Source: Bartonella queenslandensis (GTDB taxonomy: Bacteria; Pseudomonadota; Alphaproteobacteria; Rhizobiales; Rhizobiaceae). From it: 64,000 nt of DNA. The DNA lies in assembly GCF_018155095.1 (NCBI RefSeq), contig NZ_NAAI01000005.1, forward strand, positions 62,001 to 126,000. The letters are read 5' to 3'. The notes under the pieces were generated by a model. The model ran no database searches, was not told where the DNA came from, and was given only the letters and a program-made list of their open reading frames with translations. Positions 9,488-19,362 of this stretch are shown here, piece by piece. Position 1 is the stretch's first letter. Each line of letters starts with the position of its first letter. Made by a program: the position numbers and the translations under genes.

Positions 9488-10606
9488 ATGATAAAGACAT
9501 TTCACTATAGAAAAATTGCTCAAGATGGGTATGCGCGTCGAGGTGAAATTATTACCGGACGGGGATGTGTTCGTACACCTGCTTTTATGCCTGTTGGAAC
9601 AGCAGGAACCGTTAAAGCTATGTATATGGACCAAATACGTGATCTTGGAGCTGATATCATTTTGGGGAATACTTATCATTTAATGTTACGTCCAGGAGCT
9701 GAACGTGTTGCGCGTTTGGGGGGATTACATGAATTTTCACGTTGGAATGGACCTATTTTAACCGATTCTGGTGGTTTTCAGGTTATGTCATTGGCGGGCA
9801 TCCGAAAAATTACCGAAAAAGGTGTAATTTTTCGCTCTTACATTAATGGAGCCTACTATGAAATGAGTCCAGAGCGTTCTATCGAAATTCAAGGACTTCT
9901 TGATGCAGATATCCAGATGCAGTTGGATCAATGTATTGCATTACCGGCCACTGAAAAAGAGATGGAAGAAGCCATGGAACTTTCATTGCGGTGGGCACAA
10001 CGGTGTAAAACAGCTTTTGGAAATCAGCCAGATAAAGCATTGTTTGGGATTGTTCAAGGTGGTGATAATATGAAACTGCGTGAACGTTCTGCTCGAGCGT
10101 TAAAAGAAATGGATTTAAAGGGTTATGCGATTGGAGGGCTTGCTGTTGGTGAGCCGCAGAGTGTTATGACAGCAGTGTTGGATGCTACTTGTCCGATCTT
10201 GCCAGAAGATAAACCACGTTACCTTATGGGAGTGGGAACACCCGATGATATTTTAAAAAGTGTTGCACGCGGTATTGATATGTTTGATTGTGTTATGCCA
10301 ACGCGTGCAGGGCGTCATGGTTTAGCTTTTACGCGCTTTGGTAGAATTAATTTGCGTAATACACGTTATGCAGAAGATCCTCATCCTCTTGATCCACAGT
10401 CACTTTGTCCGGCGGCAAATGATTATAGTTGTGCTTATTTGCATCATTTGATCAAATCTGGTGAATCTCTTGGTGGTATGTTGTTGACTTGGAATAATCT
10501 TTTTTATTACCAACAACTGATGCAAGGAATTCGTGATGCCATTGAAGAAGGCTGTTATGCTGATTTTTGCACTGAAACGCGCGCTCTGTGGGCACAAGGA
10601 CGCTAA
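9488..10606 (+). CDS. tgt: tRNA-guanine(34) transglycosylase
   Basis: Tgt swaps guanine 34 of GUN-anticodon tRNAs for preQ1 in queuosine synthesis. Starting at ATG 9488 (an in-frame GTG precedes it at 9485) the protein has 372 residues. The general-acid Asp93 lies in DSGGFQ, the nucleophile Asp267 in FDCVMPTRAGRHG, and the substrate loop reads GGLAVGE (217-222). Cys149 and Val220 match the bacterial preQ1-type residues of the Zymomonas enzyme. The classical zinc site CxCxxC...H appears as SLCPAA (305-310) and TWNN (334-337), so only one of four ligands, Cys307, remains. The upstream partner queA is a relic. A probable terminator follows the stop. Confidence 0.95.
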   Translation: MIKTFHYRKIAQDGYARRGEIITGRGCVRTPAFMPVGTAGTVKAMYMDQIRDLGADIILGNTYHLMLRPGAERVARLGGLHEFSRWNGPILTDSGGFQVMSLAGIRKITEKGVIFRSYINGAYYEMSPERSIEIQGLLDADIQMQLDQCIALPATEKEMEEAMELSLRWAQRCKTAFGNQPDKALFGIVQGGDNMKLRERSARALKEMDLKGYAIGGLAVGEPQSVMTAVLDATCPILPEDKPRYLMGVGTPDDILKSVARGIDMFDCVMPTRAGRHGLAFTRFGRINLRNTRYAEDPHPLDPQSLCPAANDYSCAYLHHLIKSGESLGGMLLTWNNLFYYQQLMQGIRDAIEEGCYADFCTETRALWAQGR

Positions 10607-10637
10607 AACACTCCTCATCTAATAGTGTGTTTTTTTA
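10604..10637 (+). terminator. Probable tgt terminator
   Basis: ACACT (10608-10612) and AGTGT (10624-10628), extended past one mismatch by AAA/TTT pairs, form a hairpin ending in seven consecutive T. It overlaps the tgt stop codon region and fits an intrinsic terminator. Confidence 0.6.
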
Positions 10638-11735
10638 CTTACAAATTTTACGCAAAAATGGAATTATAAATACCTTCCCAAAATATAAAGTTGCACTATC
10701 TTAAAACATCAAGGTGCACTTTTATGGGGCACATATTCTTTTTGTAATTATCATACAAAACAGAAACTGTTACTCCGGTACGCGCTACCTGATCCGGAGA
10801 AAAACAGTTTATTTCTGTTTCGGATCACTGTTTAAAGCAACAATGTTAATGAGGCGTTAGCGAACTCTTAAAGAAGTATGAAAATTGTATTTTTATGGGC
10901 TCATTTGCGTTTTTTATTGGGAAAGGTAAAAAATGTGTTACATGCAGCAGAACAGGTAAATTTTTAGAAACTTAAAAGAAAAATAAAATAATATTTAAAA
11001 GAGTATAATTTTAAATATTATAAAATATTGATAAGTATTTTTTTATTCTTTATTTATAAACTTTATACAATAATTAATATTATAGTACGTAAACACTTTA
11101 ACATTTATAGATAATGTATTCAATAAAAAACTATCTTATATTTTTCCTCTATGAGATGAAATAGGAGGAATAATTCTAAAATATGATTATTTATCCAATG
11201 GAGAATTCGAGCACTATTATCATGAGAATAAAAAACTCTGCAGTAATGCATAAGGATGGCGTACTCATTGAAATTATCGCTTATCGATTTGGAAGGGGGG
11301 GATTCAGGTAATAAAAACGAAGAAACAATAAATTGGGAAGAAGTTTTATACTTGTATCAAGATAATGATGAGATATTGTTCACTTGTTTTGAATGTACTC
11401 TTTGATAAATTTTAAAGTTGTTTATAGTCGTGTGGTATATCTTTCTAAATTAAAGATTTTAGAATAAAATTAAAACTATTGAAAACAGAAGAAAAAATTT
11501 ATTATCTGGTTGGGCTCATAAAAATAGTTAAATACATCTATAATCTATAACCGTTAGGTTTTTAAAAGGTCTTCCATTAAAGAATTTTACTTAAAACTCC
11601 ATAAAATGCTTATATATCAGAATGTTTCTAAAACTTTATTGGGGATGATTTAGCGTGCGTGTAACAATGTTTTGAATTTTTATTTTTACGTATTACAGAT
11701 GTCTATAGCTAAAACTTTTCTCCAGAAGTGATAAC
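10607..11735. other. Gene-free spacer after tgt
   Basis: There is no reading frame I can support over 1.1 kb. Apart from the tgt terminator the one clear structure is an interrupted hairpin at 10764-10810. The remainder is very AT-rich. Short open pieces, for example near 11183-11310, resemble coding sequence but are too brief to identify and may be gene debris. Confidence 0.5.
10764..10810. repeat. Strong two-part hairpin
   Basis: The arms AAACTGTT (10764-10771) and AACAGTTT (10803-10810) enclose a second stem CTCCGG (10773-10778) and CCGGAG (10794-10799) around a 15-base loop. CAG/CTG pairs may extend the outer stem. No T run follows, so it is not an ordinary intrinsic terminator. It could be a structured RNA, a protein-binding site or an element remnant. 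Confidence 0.5.
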
Positions 11736-12935
11736 ATGAAGGATTCTCATCAACAAAACATTCTTGCATTGGAGATTGATTCGAGAATACGGCGTTTAGC
11801 AATTTTAGCTCTTGCAGTGGGGAGTTTTGCTATTGGGACTGCAGAGTTTGTTGCAATGGGACTCTTGCCAGAGATGGCACGAAGTTCATATGTTGATATT
11901 TCTACTGCGGGTCAATATATTTCTGCTTATGCATTAGGGGTTGTGATTGGAGCACCTCTTTTAGCTGTTGCAACAGCTCAGATATCGCGCAAAACTGTTT
12001 TAATAGGGTTGATGTTTTTTTATGCTTTAGCAAATATTTCTAGTGCTTTTTTTTCTGATTTTAGCATATTAGTTGCATTACGTTTTCTTAGTGGTCTTCC
12101 CCATGGAATCTATTTCGGACTTGCGGCTATGGTTGCCGCTTCAATGGTGAAAACGAATGAACGTTCTAAAGCTGTTGGGTCTGTTATGCTTGGCTTAACG
12201 ATTGCAACTGTTTTGGGAGCACCAGGGGCTACTTGGGTTGGTCAACTTATTGGTTGGCAGATTGCTTTTATCCTTGTGGGTATGATTGCTTTATTGTGTT
12301 GTTTGCTTATTTGGAATTTTTTACCTTGCGATTCAAGGACCTTAAGAACGAGTCCTTTACATGAAATGGGAGCATTAAAACAAAAGCAGGTGTGGATTCT
12401 TTTGGCAATGGTTTCGGTGGGAGCGTCAGGATTATTTTCTGTTTTCACTTATATTAAGTCAACACTCATGCATATTTCTGGTGTTTCGCTTGAGTGGGTG
12501 CCTTTTATCATGCCCTTAGTGGGATTGGGGATGGTTGTAGGAAATCTCTTGGGGCCTAAATTGGCTATTAAAATAGGCATTTCACCGATGATATTTTTTT
12601 CTATGCTTTGGAGCGTATTTGTTTTTTTTCTTTTTTTCTTTTTATCCTATGCTCCGTTAACAGCTGCAATAGGGTGCTTTTTGGTGGGAACTTCTTTTGC
12701 TGCTATGCCTTCTATACAAACAAAAATTATGGATGTTGCACTACAGGGACAGATTTTGGCAGGAGCATTAATGCAGTCTGCTTTTAATATTGCCAACGCT
12801 CTTGGTGCAGAAGCTGGAGCATTGGTTTTAAAATTGGGCTATAGTTATGAATATACAGCTGTTTTAGGGAGTGTTCTAACTTTGTGTGGATTAATGGTTT
12901 TTTGCATCTCATGGTCTATGGAGAAGCATGCTTAA
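11736..12935 (+). CDS. MFS transporter, AraJ/sugar-efflux-like (DHA1)
   Basis: This is a proton-driven inner-membrane exporter of the major facilitator superfamily. The 399 residues contain about twelve hydrophobic segments. The opening LAVGSFAIGTAEFVAMGLLPEM is characteristic of the AraJ/YdhP/SotB group of drug or sugar efflux carriers. The next segment (QYISAYALGVVIGAPLLAVATAQISRKTVL) holds a variant of the loop 2-3 motif. Substrate cannot be told from sequence. It stands alone after a long gene-free gap and converges on another MFS gene 42 bases downstream, with a shared hairpin between them. The ATG start is preceded by AGAAGTG. Confidence 0.88.
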   Translation: MKDSHQQNILALEIDSRIRRLAILALAVGSFAIGTAEFVAMGLLPEMARSSYVDISTAGQYISAYALGVVIGAPLLAVATAQISRKTVLIGLMFFYALANISSAFFSDFSILVALRFLSGLPHGIYFGLAAMVAASMVKTNERSKAVGSVMLGLTIATVLGAPGATWVGQLIGWQIAFILVGMIALLCCLLIWNFLPCDSRTLRTSPLHEMGALKQKQVWILLAMVSVGASGLFSVFTYIKSTLMHISGVSLEWVPFIMPLVGLGMVVGNLLGPKLAIKIGISPMIFFSMLWSVFVFFLFFFLSYAPLTAAIGCFLVGTSFAAMPSIQTKIMDVALQGQILAGALMQSAFNIANALGAEAGALVLKLGYSYEYTAVLGSVLTLCGLMVFCISWSMEKHA

Positions 12936-12952
12936 TATTTTTCTTATTTTGA

Positions 12953-12978
12953 ATAAAGAAGGAATCTTTATAATTTTT
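12953..12978. terminator. Bidirectional terminator between convergent MFS genes
   Basis: A perfect 7-base stem ATAAAGA (12953-12959) and TCTTTAT (12965-12971) with loop AGGAA is followed by AATTTTTTA on the plus strand. It lies in the 42-base gap between two convergent genes. Confidence 0.6.
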
Positions 12979-14471
12979 TAGTTATTGGAATATCCTGTTG
13001 GATTTTTTAATATGCAGTAAGAAATGCGTAGCGCTAATGGAATAGCAAGGCAAAATAAAAGTCCCATGAGCACTATAAGAAGAGTTTTTGCTGCTAAGAT
13101 CATTCCTATTGTTCCTCCAGGATTAAAGAGGCCAGCAAGATTGGTGATGACTCCCGCTAGAGTTGCACTTAAAGCCGCTGAAAATAGTTGTACAGAGGTA
13201 AGGGATTCACTGGCACGGAGAGCATCTTCATCATTTGCACATTGTAAGATCCTAGTGAGCAAATGGGGCCATGCTATGCCTGCACTAATCCCAATAGAAA
13301 ATAGTGTTAAGCAAATAATAAAAATATATTGAAGGGTGGAAACTTCTGTTGGAATGAGCCATAAAAGAATAGTGATGCCTAACAGTTTTAATAAGGGGGA
13401 ATATACGATGATGTTGCGAATTTTTTTTGTAGAGATACCAACACTTGAGAGGGCTCCACATGTCCATCCTAAGCTCATAAGTGCCGCTATATAACCAGCA
13501 ATAAGTGGAGCTTGCCCATGAAGCTCTTGAAGAAAGAGTGGAAAATAAAGTTCCATACTATATACAACGGTTGTCATAACCAGTATCAATGCATAGACAG
13601 GAAAAATTTCAGAAGAAAAAGAAAAGGTTTTGTGTGGCAACATAGGATGAAGGGACGATGATTCGATTTTTGCTAGAACCAAGAGAAGACTAAATCCGAT
13701 AACAAGCCCACAAATTTTTGCCATCGTCGACTCCATAGCCCCTCCAACAGAAATGATAAAAATCAATAAGGTGAGTGTGAGAAGTTGGAGAAGAGGGAGA
13801 GGGGATGTTGGGACATCGTTTTCATTCTTTTTGGGTAAAAATTTAAAGGCGATGAGTGAGAAGAATATAGCTAATACACCAATGATCCAAAAGGATGCGC
13901 GCCATAGGCCATAATATACAGAAAGCCCCCCGATCGCTGGTCCTAACAAGGTTGATATTCCCCACATTCCGGAAATAATACTTAATGCGTGTGACCATAA
14001 AGATGGGCTGAAAACGATACGTACCATAGAATAGGATAGGGATAACAAAGAACCACTTCCAAATCCTTGAATAAAGCGTCCTATTAAAAATAATGGCATA
14101 GAGGAAGAAATGCTGCACAGAAAAGTTCCTAGGGTAAAGATAAGTCCAGAGATAACATAAGCGTTGCGAGGACCTAATTTCCCTAATATTTTCGTTGCAA
14201 GTGAGGTCCCCACGAGTGAAGCTGTAATGAAGACAGTCGCTACCCAAGAATAATATGTTTCACTCCCAATATGATTCATAAGAGAGGGCAAAATAGTAAT
14301 AACAATATAAACATTGGTGGCATGCAAAACCACCCCGCCCATAAACGTCAAAAAGCAAGGACCATTTTTACCCAATAAAAGCGCAGACCAGCTTTGTTTT
14401 TTCACTATTTTGCTATTTAATAAAAACTTATCCTTTTCTTTACTTATAAGGCAGTTCTTTAAATTTTCCAA
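12978..14471 (-). CDS. MFS multidrug transporter (DHA2/EmrB-like)
   Basis: This is a second major facilitator exporter. At up to 497 residues and with roughly 13-14 hydrophobic stretches it fits the 14-helix DHA2 group better than 12-helix DHA1. The segments VVLHATNVYIVITILPSLMNHIG and GRFIQGFGSGSLLSLSYSMVR are typical of the early helices. The start is uncertain: the longest frame opens at TTG 14471 without a clear ribosome binding site, and GTG 14402, just before the first membrane helix, is an alternative. The icd terminator lies directly upstream, so it needs its own promoter. Substrate unknown. Confidence 0.85.
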   Translation of the reverse strand: MENLKNCLISKEKDKFLLNSKIVKKQSWSALLLGKNGPCFLTFMGGVVLHATNVYIVITILPSLMNHIGSETYYSWVATVFITASLVGTSLATKILGKLGPRNAYVISGLIFTLGTFLCSISSSMPLFLIGRFIQGFGSGSLLSLSYSMVRIVFSPSLWSHALSIISGMWGISTLLGPAIGGLSVYYGLWRASFWIIGVLAIFFSLIAFKFLPKKNENDVPTSPLPLLQLLTLTLLIFIISVGGAMESTMAKICGLVIGFSLLLVLAKIESSSLHPMLPHKTFSFSSEIFPVYALILVMTTVVYSMELYFPLFLQELHGQAPLIAGYIAALMSLGWTCGALSSVGISTKKIRNIIVYSPLLKLLGITILLWLIPTEVSTLQYIFIICLTLFSIGISAGIAWPHLLTRILQCANDEDALRASESLTSVQLFSAALSATLAGVITNLAGLFNPGGTIGMILAAKTLLIVLMGLLFCLAIPLALRISYCILKNPTGYSNN

Positions 14472-14477
14472 GAGAAA

Positions 14478-14503
14478 TTCAAAGCTCTAAATAGAGCTTT
14501 GAA
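14478..14503 (-). terminator. icd terminator
   Basis: A perfect 11-base stem TTCAAAGCTCT (14478-14488) and AGAGCTTTGAA (14493-14503) with loop AAAT lies 20 bases beyond the icd stop. Read on the minus strand it is followed by TTTCTCTT, as expected for an intrinsic terminator. Confidence 0.78.
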
Positions 14504-14522
14504 TTTTAATTTAAGTAATAAC

Positions 14523-15737
14523 TTAATTATCCATTGCCTTTTTGAGATTTTCATCAATTTTATCAAGAAAACCTGTTGTAGAAAGCCATTTTTGTTTGGG
14601 GCCAATCAAAAGTGCGAGATCTTTAGTCATAAAACCTTCTTCGACGGTTTTAATACAAACTTCTTCCAATGTTTTAGCAAAGCTTTTTAATTTCTCATTG
14701 TTATCTAGTTTAGCACGGTGCGCTAATCCACGTGTCCACGCAAAAATAGAGGCAATGGAATTTGTTGATGTTTCCTCACCTTTTTGATGCTGACGATAAT
14801 GGCGTGTTACGGTGCCGTGTGCGGCCTCTGCTTCAACAATTTTACCGTCTGGTGTCATGAGAACGGAAGTCATGAGACCAAGAGAACCAAAGCCTTGGGC
14901 AACAATATCAGATTGAACATCACCATCATAGTTTTTACATGCCCATACGTATCCACCAGACCACTTTAATGCAGAAGCAACCATATCATCAATGAGACGG
15001 TGTTCGTAATATAATTGACGGTTTTCAAATTCATCTTTGAATTCCGTATCAAATATCTCTTGAAAGATATCTTTAAAACGACCATCGTAAGTTTTTAGAA
15101 TGGTATTTTTTGTTGAAAGATAAACCGGAACATTCCGCTGGAGTCCATAATTAAAAGATGCACGGGCAAAATCACGAATTGACTCATCAAGATTATACAT
15201 CGCCATGGCAACTCCTGCGCTTGGGGCATCAAAAACATCATGCTCAATAACTTGATTATCATCACTGACAAATTTAATACTTAATTTTCCTTTGCCTGGG
15301 AATTTAAAATCTGTTGCCTTATACTGATCACCGAAAGCGTGACGTCCGATAATAATTGGTTTTGTCCAGTTAGGAACAAGGCGGGGGACATTTTTACAGA
15401 TAATAGGTTCCCGAAAAATAACTCCTCCTAAAATATTGCGGATGGTACCATTGGGTGATTTCCACATTTTTTTTAGGTTAAATTCTTTAACACGTGCTTC
15501 ATCAGGCGTGATGGTAGCACACTTTATACCAACCCCATATTTTTTGATAGCATTGGCAGAATCGATCGTTACCTGATCATTGGTTGCATCACGGTTTTCG
15601 ACGGAAAGATCATAATATTTGAGATCAATGTCGAGATAAGGATGGATTAATTTATCTTTGATATATTTCCAGATGATACGGGTCATTTCATCCCCATCGA
15701 GTTCAACAACGGGGTTTTCTACTTTGATCTTTGCCAT
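14523..15737 (-). CDS. icd: Isocitrate dehydrogenase (NADP+)
   Basis: This TCA-cycle enzyme oxidatively decarboxylates isocitrate to 2-oxoglutarate with reduction of NADP+. The 404-residue length and the opening [20 protein letters not shown] mark the homodimeric type found in alphaproteobacteria and eukaryotes, not the E. coli type. Visible motifs include [12 protein letters not shown] in the substrate loop, [22 protein letters not shown], and [13 protein letters not shown] near the cofactor site. It is monocistronic, with a strong hairpin terminator after the stop. The ATG at 15737 is preceded by an AGGACTT-like site. Confidence 0.97.
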   Translation of the reverse strand: MAKIKVENPVVELDGDEMTRIIWKYIKDKLIHPYLDIDLKYYDLSVENRDATNDQVTIDSANAIKKYGVGIKCATITPDEARVKEFNLKKMWKSPNGTIRNILGGVIFREPIICKNVPRLVPNWTKPIIIGRHAFGDQYKATDFKFPGKGKLSIKFVSDDNQVIEHDVFDAPSAGVAMAMYNLDESIRDFARASFNYGLQRNVPVYLSTKNTILKTYDGRFKDIFQEIFDTEFKDEFENRQLYYEHRLIDDMVASALKWSGGYVWACKNYDGDVQSDIVAQGFGSLGLMTSVLMTPDGKIVEAEAAHGTVTRHYRQHQKGEETSTNSIASIFAWTRGLAHRAKLDNNEKLKSFAKTLEEVCIKTVEEGFMTKDLALLIGPKQKWLSTTGFLDKIDENLKKAMDN

Positions 15738-16522
15738 TAGAAGTCCTTTTTCTTTTAAGTGATATTACTTTATAGCACTTTCGGGTTTATAATGAAAAGT
15801 AAAAACAAGGGAAAAAGGGCATGTGGATATGGATGTTAGAATATATGATCAATAGAGTGTAAAATTGTATTGAAGCGTTTAATTCTTGAAAAGAAGTGAT
15901 GTGTTTACAAACCTATAATCATTATATAACTGATAAAAAGTTCAATTAATCGATAAAGTGAGTAGATTACTAGGGGACAGAGGGATATTTTTATTATCAA
16001 AGTTTTCATTTAATTATTTTGATAAGTTGATTCTATTCTAAATTATGGTTTCTTGCGTTGTTTTCTGGCGTGAGGAAACATCTATTTTTCTATCGCCATT
16101 CGCCCTTTGATTCTAAAATTACAGCCTGTTTGTTTATAGAGAAATTTAATATGATACAAAGGTCCTGTAATGAGGAATGATTCATCTAAAATGCTGCTTT
16201 TGAAGCCAATTTCAGTTTTGAAGATTGAAAGAAATGCATAAAAGATGCAGCTGGTTTTAATTTAAAAATTCACAATACACGCATGAATACAGTTTACAAA
16301 TTCGCTTTATAACAAGATAGAGTTCTCTAATTTATTATCATTAACTGTGCATAATAAAGCGCTGTCCTTGAAATGGAAGAAATAAATTAATCATAGGACA
16401 ATTCTTGCAATCTCTTTACGGAGAGATTTCTTTGAACACTCTATTCCCTCACCTTTACTTACGTACCCTGCACCTTTAAAAAATATATAAAATCAAAAGA
16501 TTACGTACAGTAAAAAGAAATA
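15738..16522. other. Gene-free spacer between icd and tRNA-Glu
   Basis: It holds the icd promoter region and no supportable reading frame. A small hairpin AATCTCT-TTACGG-AGAGATT lies at 16409-16428, but it lacks a T run on the tRNA strand. Otherwise the sequence is AT-rich without features I recognise. Confidence 0.45.
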
Positions 16523-16597
16523 TGGTACGCCCAAGGGGAATCGAACCCCTGTTTCCGCCGTGAAAGGGCGATGTCCTAACCGCTAGACGATGGGCGC
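16523..16597 (-). tRNA. tRNA-Glu (anticodon UUC)
   Basis: Read on the minus strand the gene folds as a full cloverleaf. The acceptor stem is GCGCCCA with TGGGCGT (a G-T pair at 1-72), the D arm is GTC-TAGCGGTTAG-GAC, and the anticodon stem TCGCC/GGCGG bears loop CTTTCAC with TTC at positions 34-36. The T arm is AGGGG-TTCGATT-CCCCT. A73 and an encoded CCA complete the 75 bases. It stands alone, without neighbouring tRNA or rRNA genes. Confidence 0.96.
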
Positions 16598-17909
16598 AAA
16601 CCAATGATGAGGCTTATAGAGAGGATCTTTTTACTTCGCAAGCCCTCTGGGGCATTTTTTTTGAAAAAAGTGTGCTTTATTGAATAATTTTTGAGTGTTT
16701 TTTGTTGGGATAATTTTATTTTCTAAGATTTTTTTCAGAAAAAATGTAGAGTTATCATGAGGGATAGAAAATTTTGTGCGAACATCGTATTTAATGAATG
16801 ATATTTTTTGCATATTTTATTCATTTTTGTCTCATGCATGCACATGTGAATATTCTTTAACTTGCTTGAGAGAGCTTTTATACAAGAAGGCTGCTCATTT
16901 GAGCTTATCATAAAGAAAAACCCTATAATTTATGAAGTAGAAAGCCGTATTTATGAGCAAGTTAACAAATAGTACGAATCATACAAAAGTTTTCTTTTGA
17001 AGCATAAGCCATAAATTTCTTTCACTTTCACGAAAAGAAAGTTTGTATGATAAAATGCAAAAATATTGAGGAAGATTTTGTAAAATATCTTTAAAATTGT
17101 TTTTCCTCAACTTTTTATATGACTGTAAGAAATTTAATTGCTCTTTATTTGTTCTCTTAACCTTTAGAAAGTTCTTTATTTGAAATGAATCAGCGCAGCT
17201 AAAGAGTTGATTTAGATTCTTGTCATTTCAATTCATTTATTTTTCAAAGGAGTGGCAATAAATTGAAGTAAAATATCCGATTTTTGTAAATTTATCCTCC
17301 ATGCACACGCACGAGTTTTTGTTTTTTACTTTAATGTAAAATTCTGTTTTGATACAGCGTTAAGAATTTTTGCATTAAAAAGCGATAGTTTAAGCTATAT
17401 AACGGTAAGAAAGAATGTGGTATTATTTACTAATCTGCTTTATTTGTTCCATTCTTTGTACATATCATATGAGAGAGTGTTTTTTATTTAATATTTGTTG
17501 ATTTAGAAGAGATGTTTTTTTTCATGCTGAGTTTTCAATCTTCTTTCGCGTGTTATTGATTTTTGTTTGAGAGATTTTTTTCTATCCTTTGTTGATAGAG
17601 TTTAGTTTTTATGAGAATTTTTCTACTTTAAAAAACAAGGCAATTTTTTATGGTAACTTGCATTTATGAGTTTTATAGATTTTCGTTCTGAATGAAATTT
17701 TTTATAAAGGTTATGAAATATCTTTGAAAAAGATAAATATTTATGTTTTTAGGAAGTTTTCTTGAATAAGCGCGGATAATTCTATTAGAAAAAATAAAAT
17801 GGAGAGAACAGGGGATTTCTTTTGTTCTGATGAATATCAGTATTCTTTGTGTTGAGTGGAACATCATTTAAACGATTTTTCAATAAGGATAGGGGGCAGT
17901 GGTTAGATA
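16598..17909. other. Gene-free spacer between tRNA-Glu and hom
   Basis: This 1.3 kb stretch is very AT-rich, with many T runs and only short open frames without recognisable motifs. I see no repeat family, RNA gene or pseudogene that I can name. The tRNA-Glu and hom promoters must lie at its two ends. Confidence 0.45.
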
Positions 17910-19226
17910 ATGGCAGAAGCTTTAAAGGTTGGTGTTGCAGGACTTGGTACGGTTGGTACTTCAGTTGTTCAAGCTCTATATGAAAAAGCGAATAGTTTAG
18001 CTTGTCAATGTGGGAGATCCATCAAAGTCGTTGCTGTTAGTGCGCGCGATAAAGGCCGTAATCGTGGAATTGATCTCAGTAATATAAGATGGTTTGATTC
18101 ACCTGTAGAGATGGCGGCCTCTGATGAGATTGACGTTTTTGTCGAGTTAATTGGTGGTGAATTAGATGTGGTGTATACCGCTGTTAAGAGAGCACTTGAG
18201 GCAGGACATCATGTTGTGACGGCTAATAAAGCTCTTCTTGCTCGACATGGAGTAGAGCTGGCTATAATTGCAGAACAAAAAGGTGTCTTTCTTCATTTTG
18301 AAGCAGCTGTAGCAGGAGGGATTCCTGTTATTAAAGCGATGAGAGAATCTCTTTCCGGTAATCATATATCGCGGATTTATGGTATTCTTAATGGAACATG
18401 CAACTATATATTAACACGTATGTTTACGGAAGGTCTTTCATTTCAAGATTGTTTAGCAGATGCACAGAGACTCGGTTATGCTGAAGCAGATCCAACTTTT
18501 GATATTGAGGGAAATGATACGGCTCATAAATTAGCTTTGTTGACAAGTTTAGCATTTGGAACAGCTGTTTCGTTAGATGATGTTTATGTTGAAGGAATTC
18601 ATAATATTTCGCAAATTGATATCCGAGCGGCTGATGAATTGGGGTATCGAATTAAGCTTTTAGGGGTTGCATTAAAAACGGATTCTGGAATAGAGCAACG
18701 CGTTCATCCAACAATGGTCCCAACATCCTCAATGATTGCACAGATCAATGGTGTAACCAATGCTCTTTCTATTCAAAGTGATCTATTAGGTGAATTACTG
18801 TTTTCTGGTCCTGGTGCTGGAGGAATGGCAACAGCATCAGCCGTTATTGGTGATTTAGCTGATATAGCAAAAGCACGTTCTGGTTTTCATTATGCTCCTG
18901 TTTTAAGACGGCCAGCATTAGAACTTTCTCCTCATCAAAAAGCACGTATTTCACATCATGCTGGTGGTTATTTTATTCGTTTAAATGTTCATGATCGTGC
19001 TGGTGTTTTTGCTACGGTTGCAAGGCATATGGCTGATAATCATATTTCATTAGAGTCGATTGTTCAAAGACCTTTTGTAGAAAATCAGATTGAAAAAACG
19101 ATTATTTTAATCACGCATGAAACAACAGAAGTGAATGTACGACAGGCACTCGCAGAAATTGAAAAAGATGGACATCTTGTTGCAAAATCTCAATTCATTC
19201 GTATTGAACGTATGGCAGAGAATTGA
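17910..19226 (+). CDS. hom: Homoserine dehydrogenase
   Basis: This enzyme reduces aspartate semialdehyde to homoserine, the branch point to threonine and methionine. The 438-residue protein has an N-terminal Rossmann fold with GLGTVG at residues 11-16, the conserved NGTCNYILTRM segment, the catalytic-region signature AEADPTFDIEGNDTAHKL, and a C-terminal ACT domain from about residue 350 (VHDRAGVFATVARHMADNHIS), which in this family senses threonine. It is a stand-alone enzyme, not an aspartokinase fusion. The start follows a G-rich site (AGGGGGCAG) with long spacing. glpX follows after a 136-base gap, so the two may or may not be cotranscribed. Confidence 0.96.
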   Translation: MAEALKVGVAGLGTVGTSVVQALYEKANSLACQCGRSIKVVAVSARDKGRNRGIDLSNIRWFDSPVEMAASDEIDVFVELIGGELDVVYTAVKRALEAGHHVVTANKALLARHGVELAIIAEQKGVFLHFEAAVAGGIPVIKAMRESLSGNHISRIYGILNGTCNYILTRMFTEGLSFQDCLADAQRLGYAEADPTFDIEGNDTAHKLALLTSLAFGTAVSLDDVYVEGIHNISQIDIRAADELGYRIKLLGVALKTDSGIEQRVHPTMVPTSSMIAQINGVTNALSIQSDLLGELLFSGPGAGGMATASAVIGDLADIAKARSGFHYAPVLRRPALELSPHQKARISHHAGGYFIRLNVHDRAGVFATVARHMADNHISLESIVQRPFVENQIEKTIILITHETTEVNVRQALAEIEKDGHLVAKSQFIRIERMAEN

Positions 19227-19362
19227 TAATTTATCTTGATAAGACAAGCTTGAATGCTTTTATCTCGTGTGAAAAGTTTTTATTTTTGCCAAACGCTTTA
19301 TTCTTAGTAGCTTAATAAGGACTTATATTTTTTCTGGAATTCATTTGGTAGGATTTTTTCAT

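Noticed and set aside
16409-16428. Hairpin near tRNA-Glu as its terminator
   Set aside because: The 7-base stem lies about 95 bases beyond the tRNA and has no T run on the tRNA strand.
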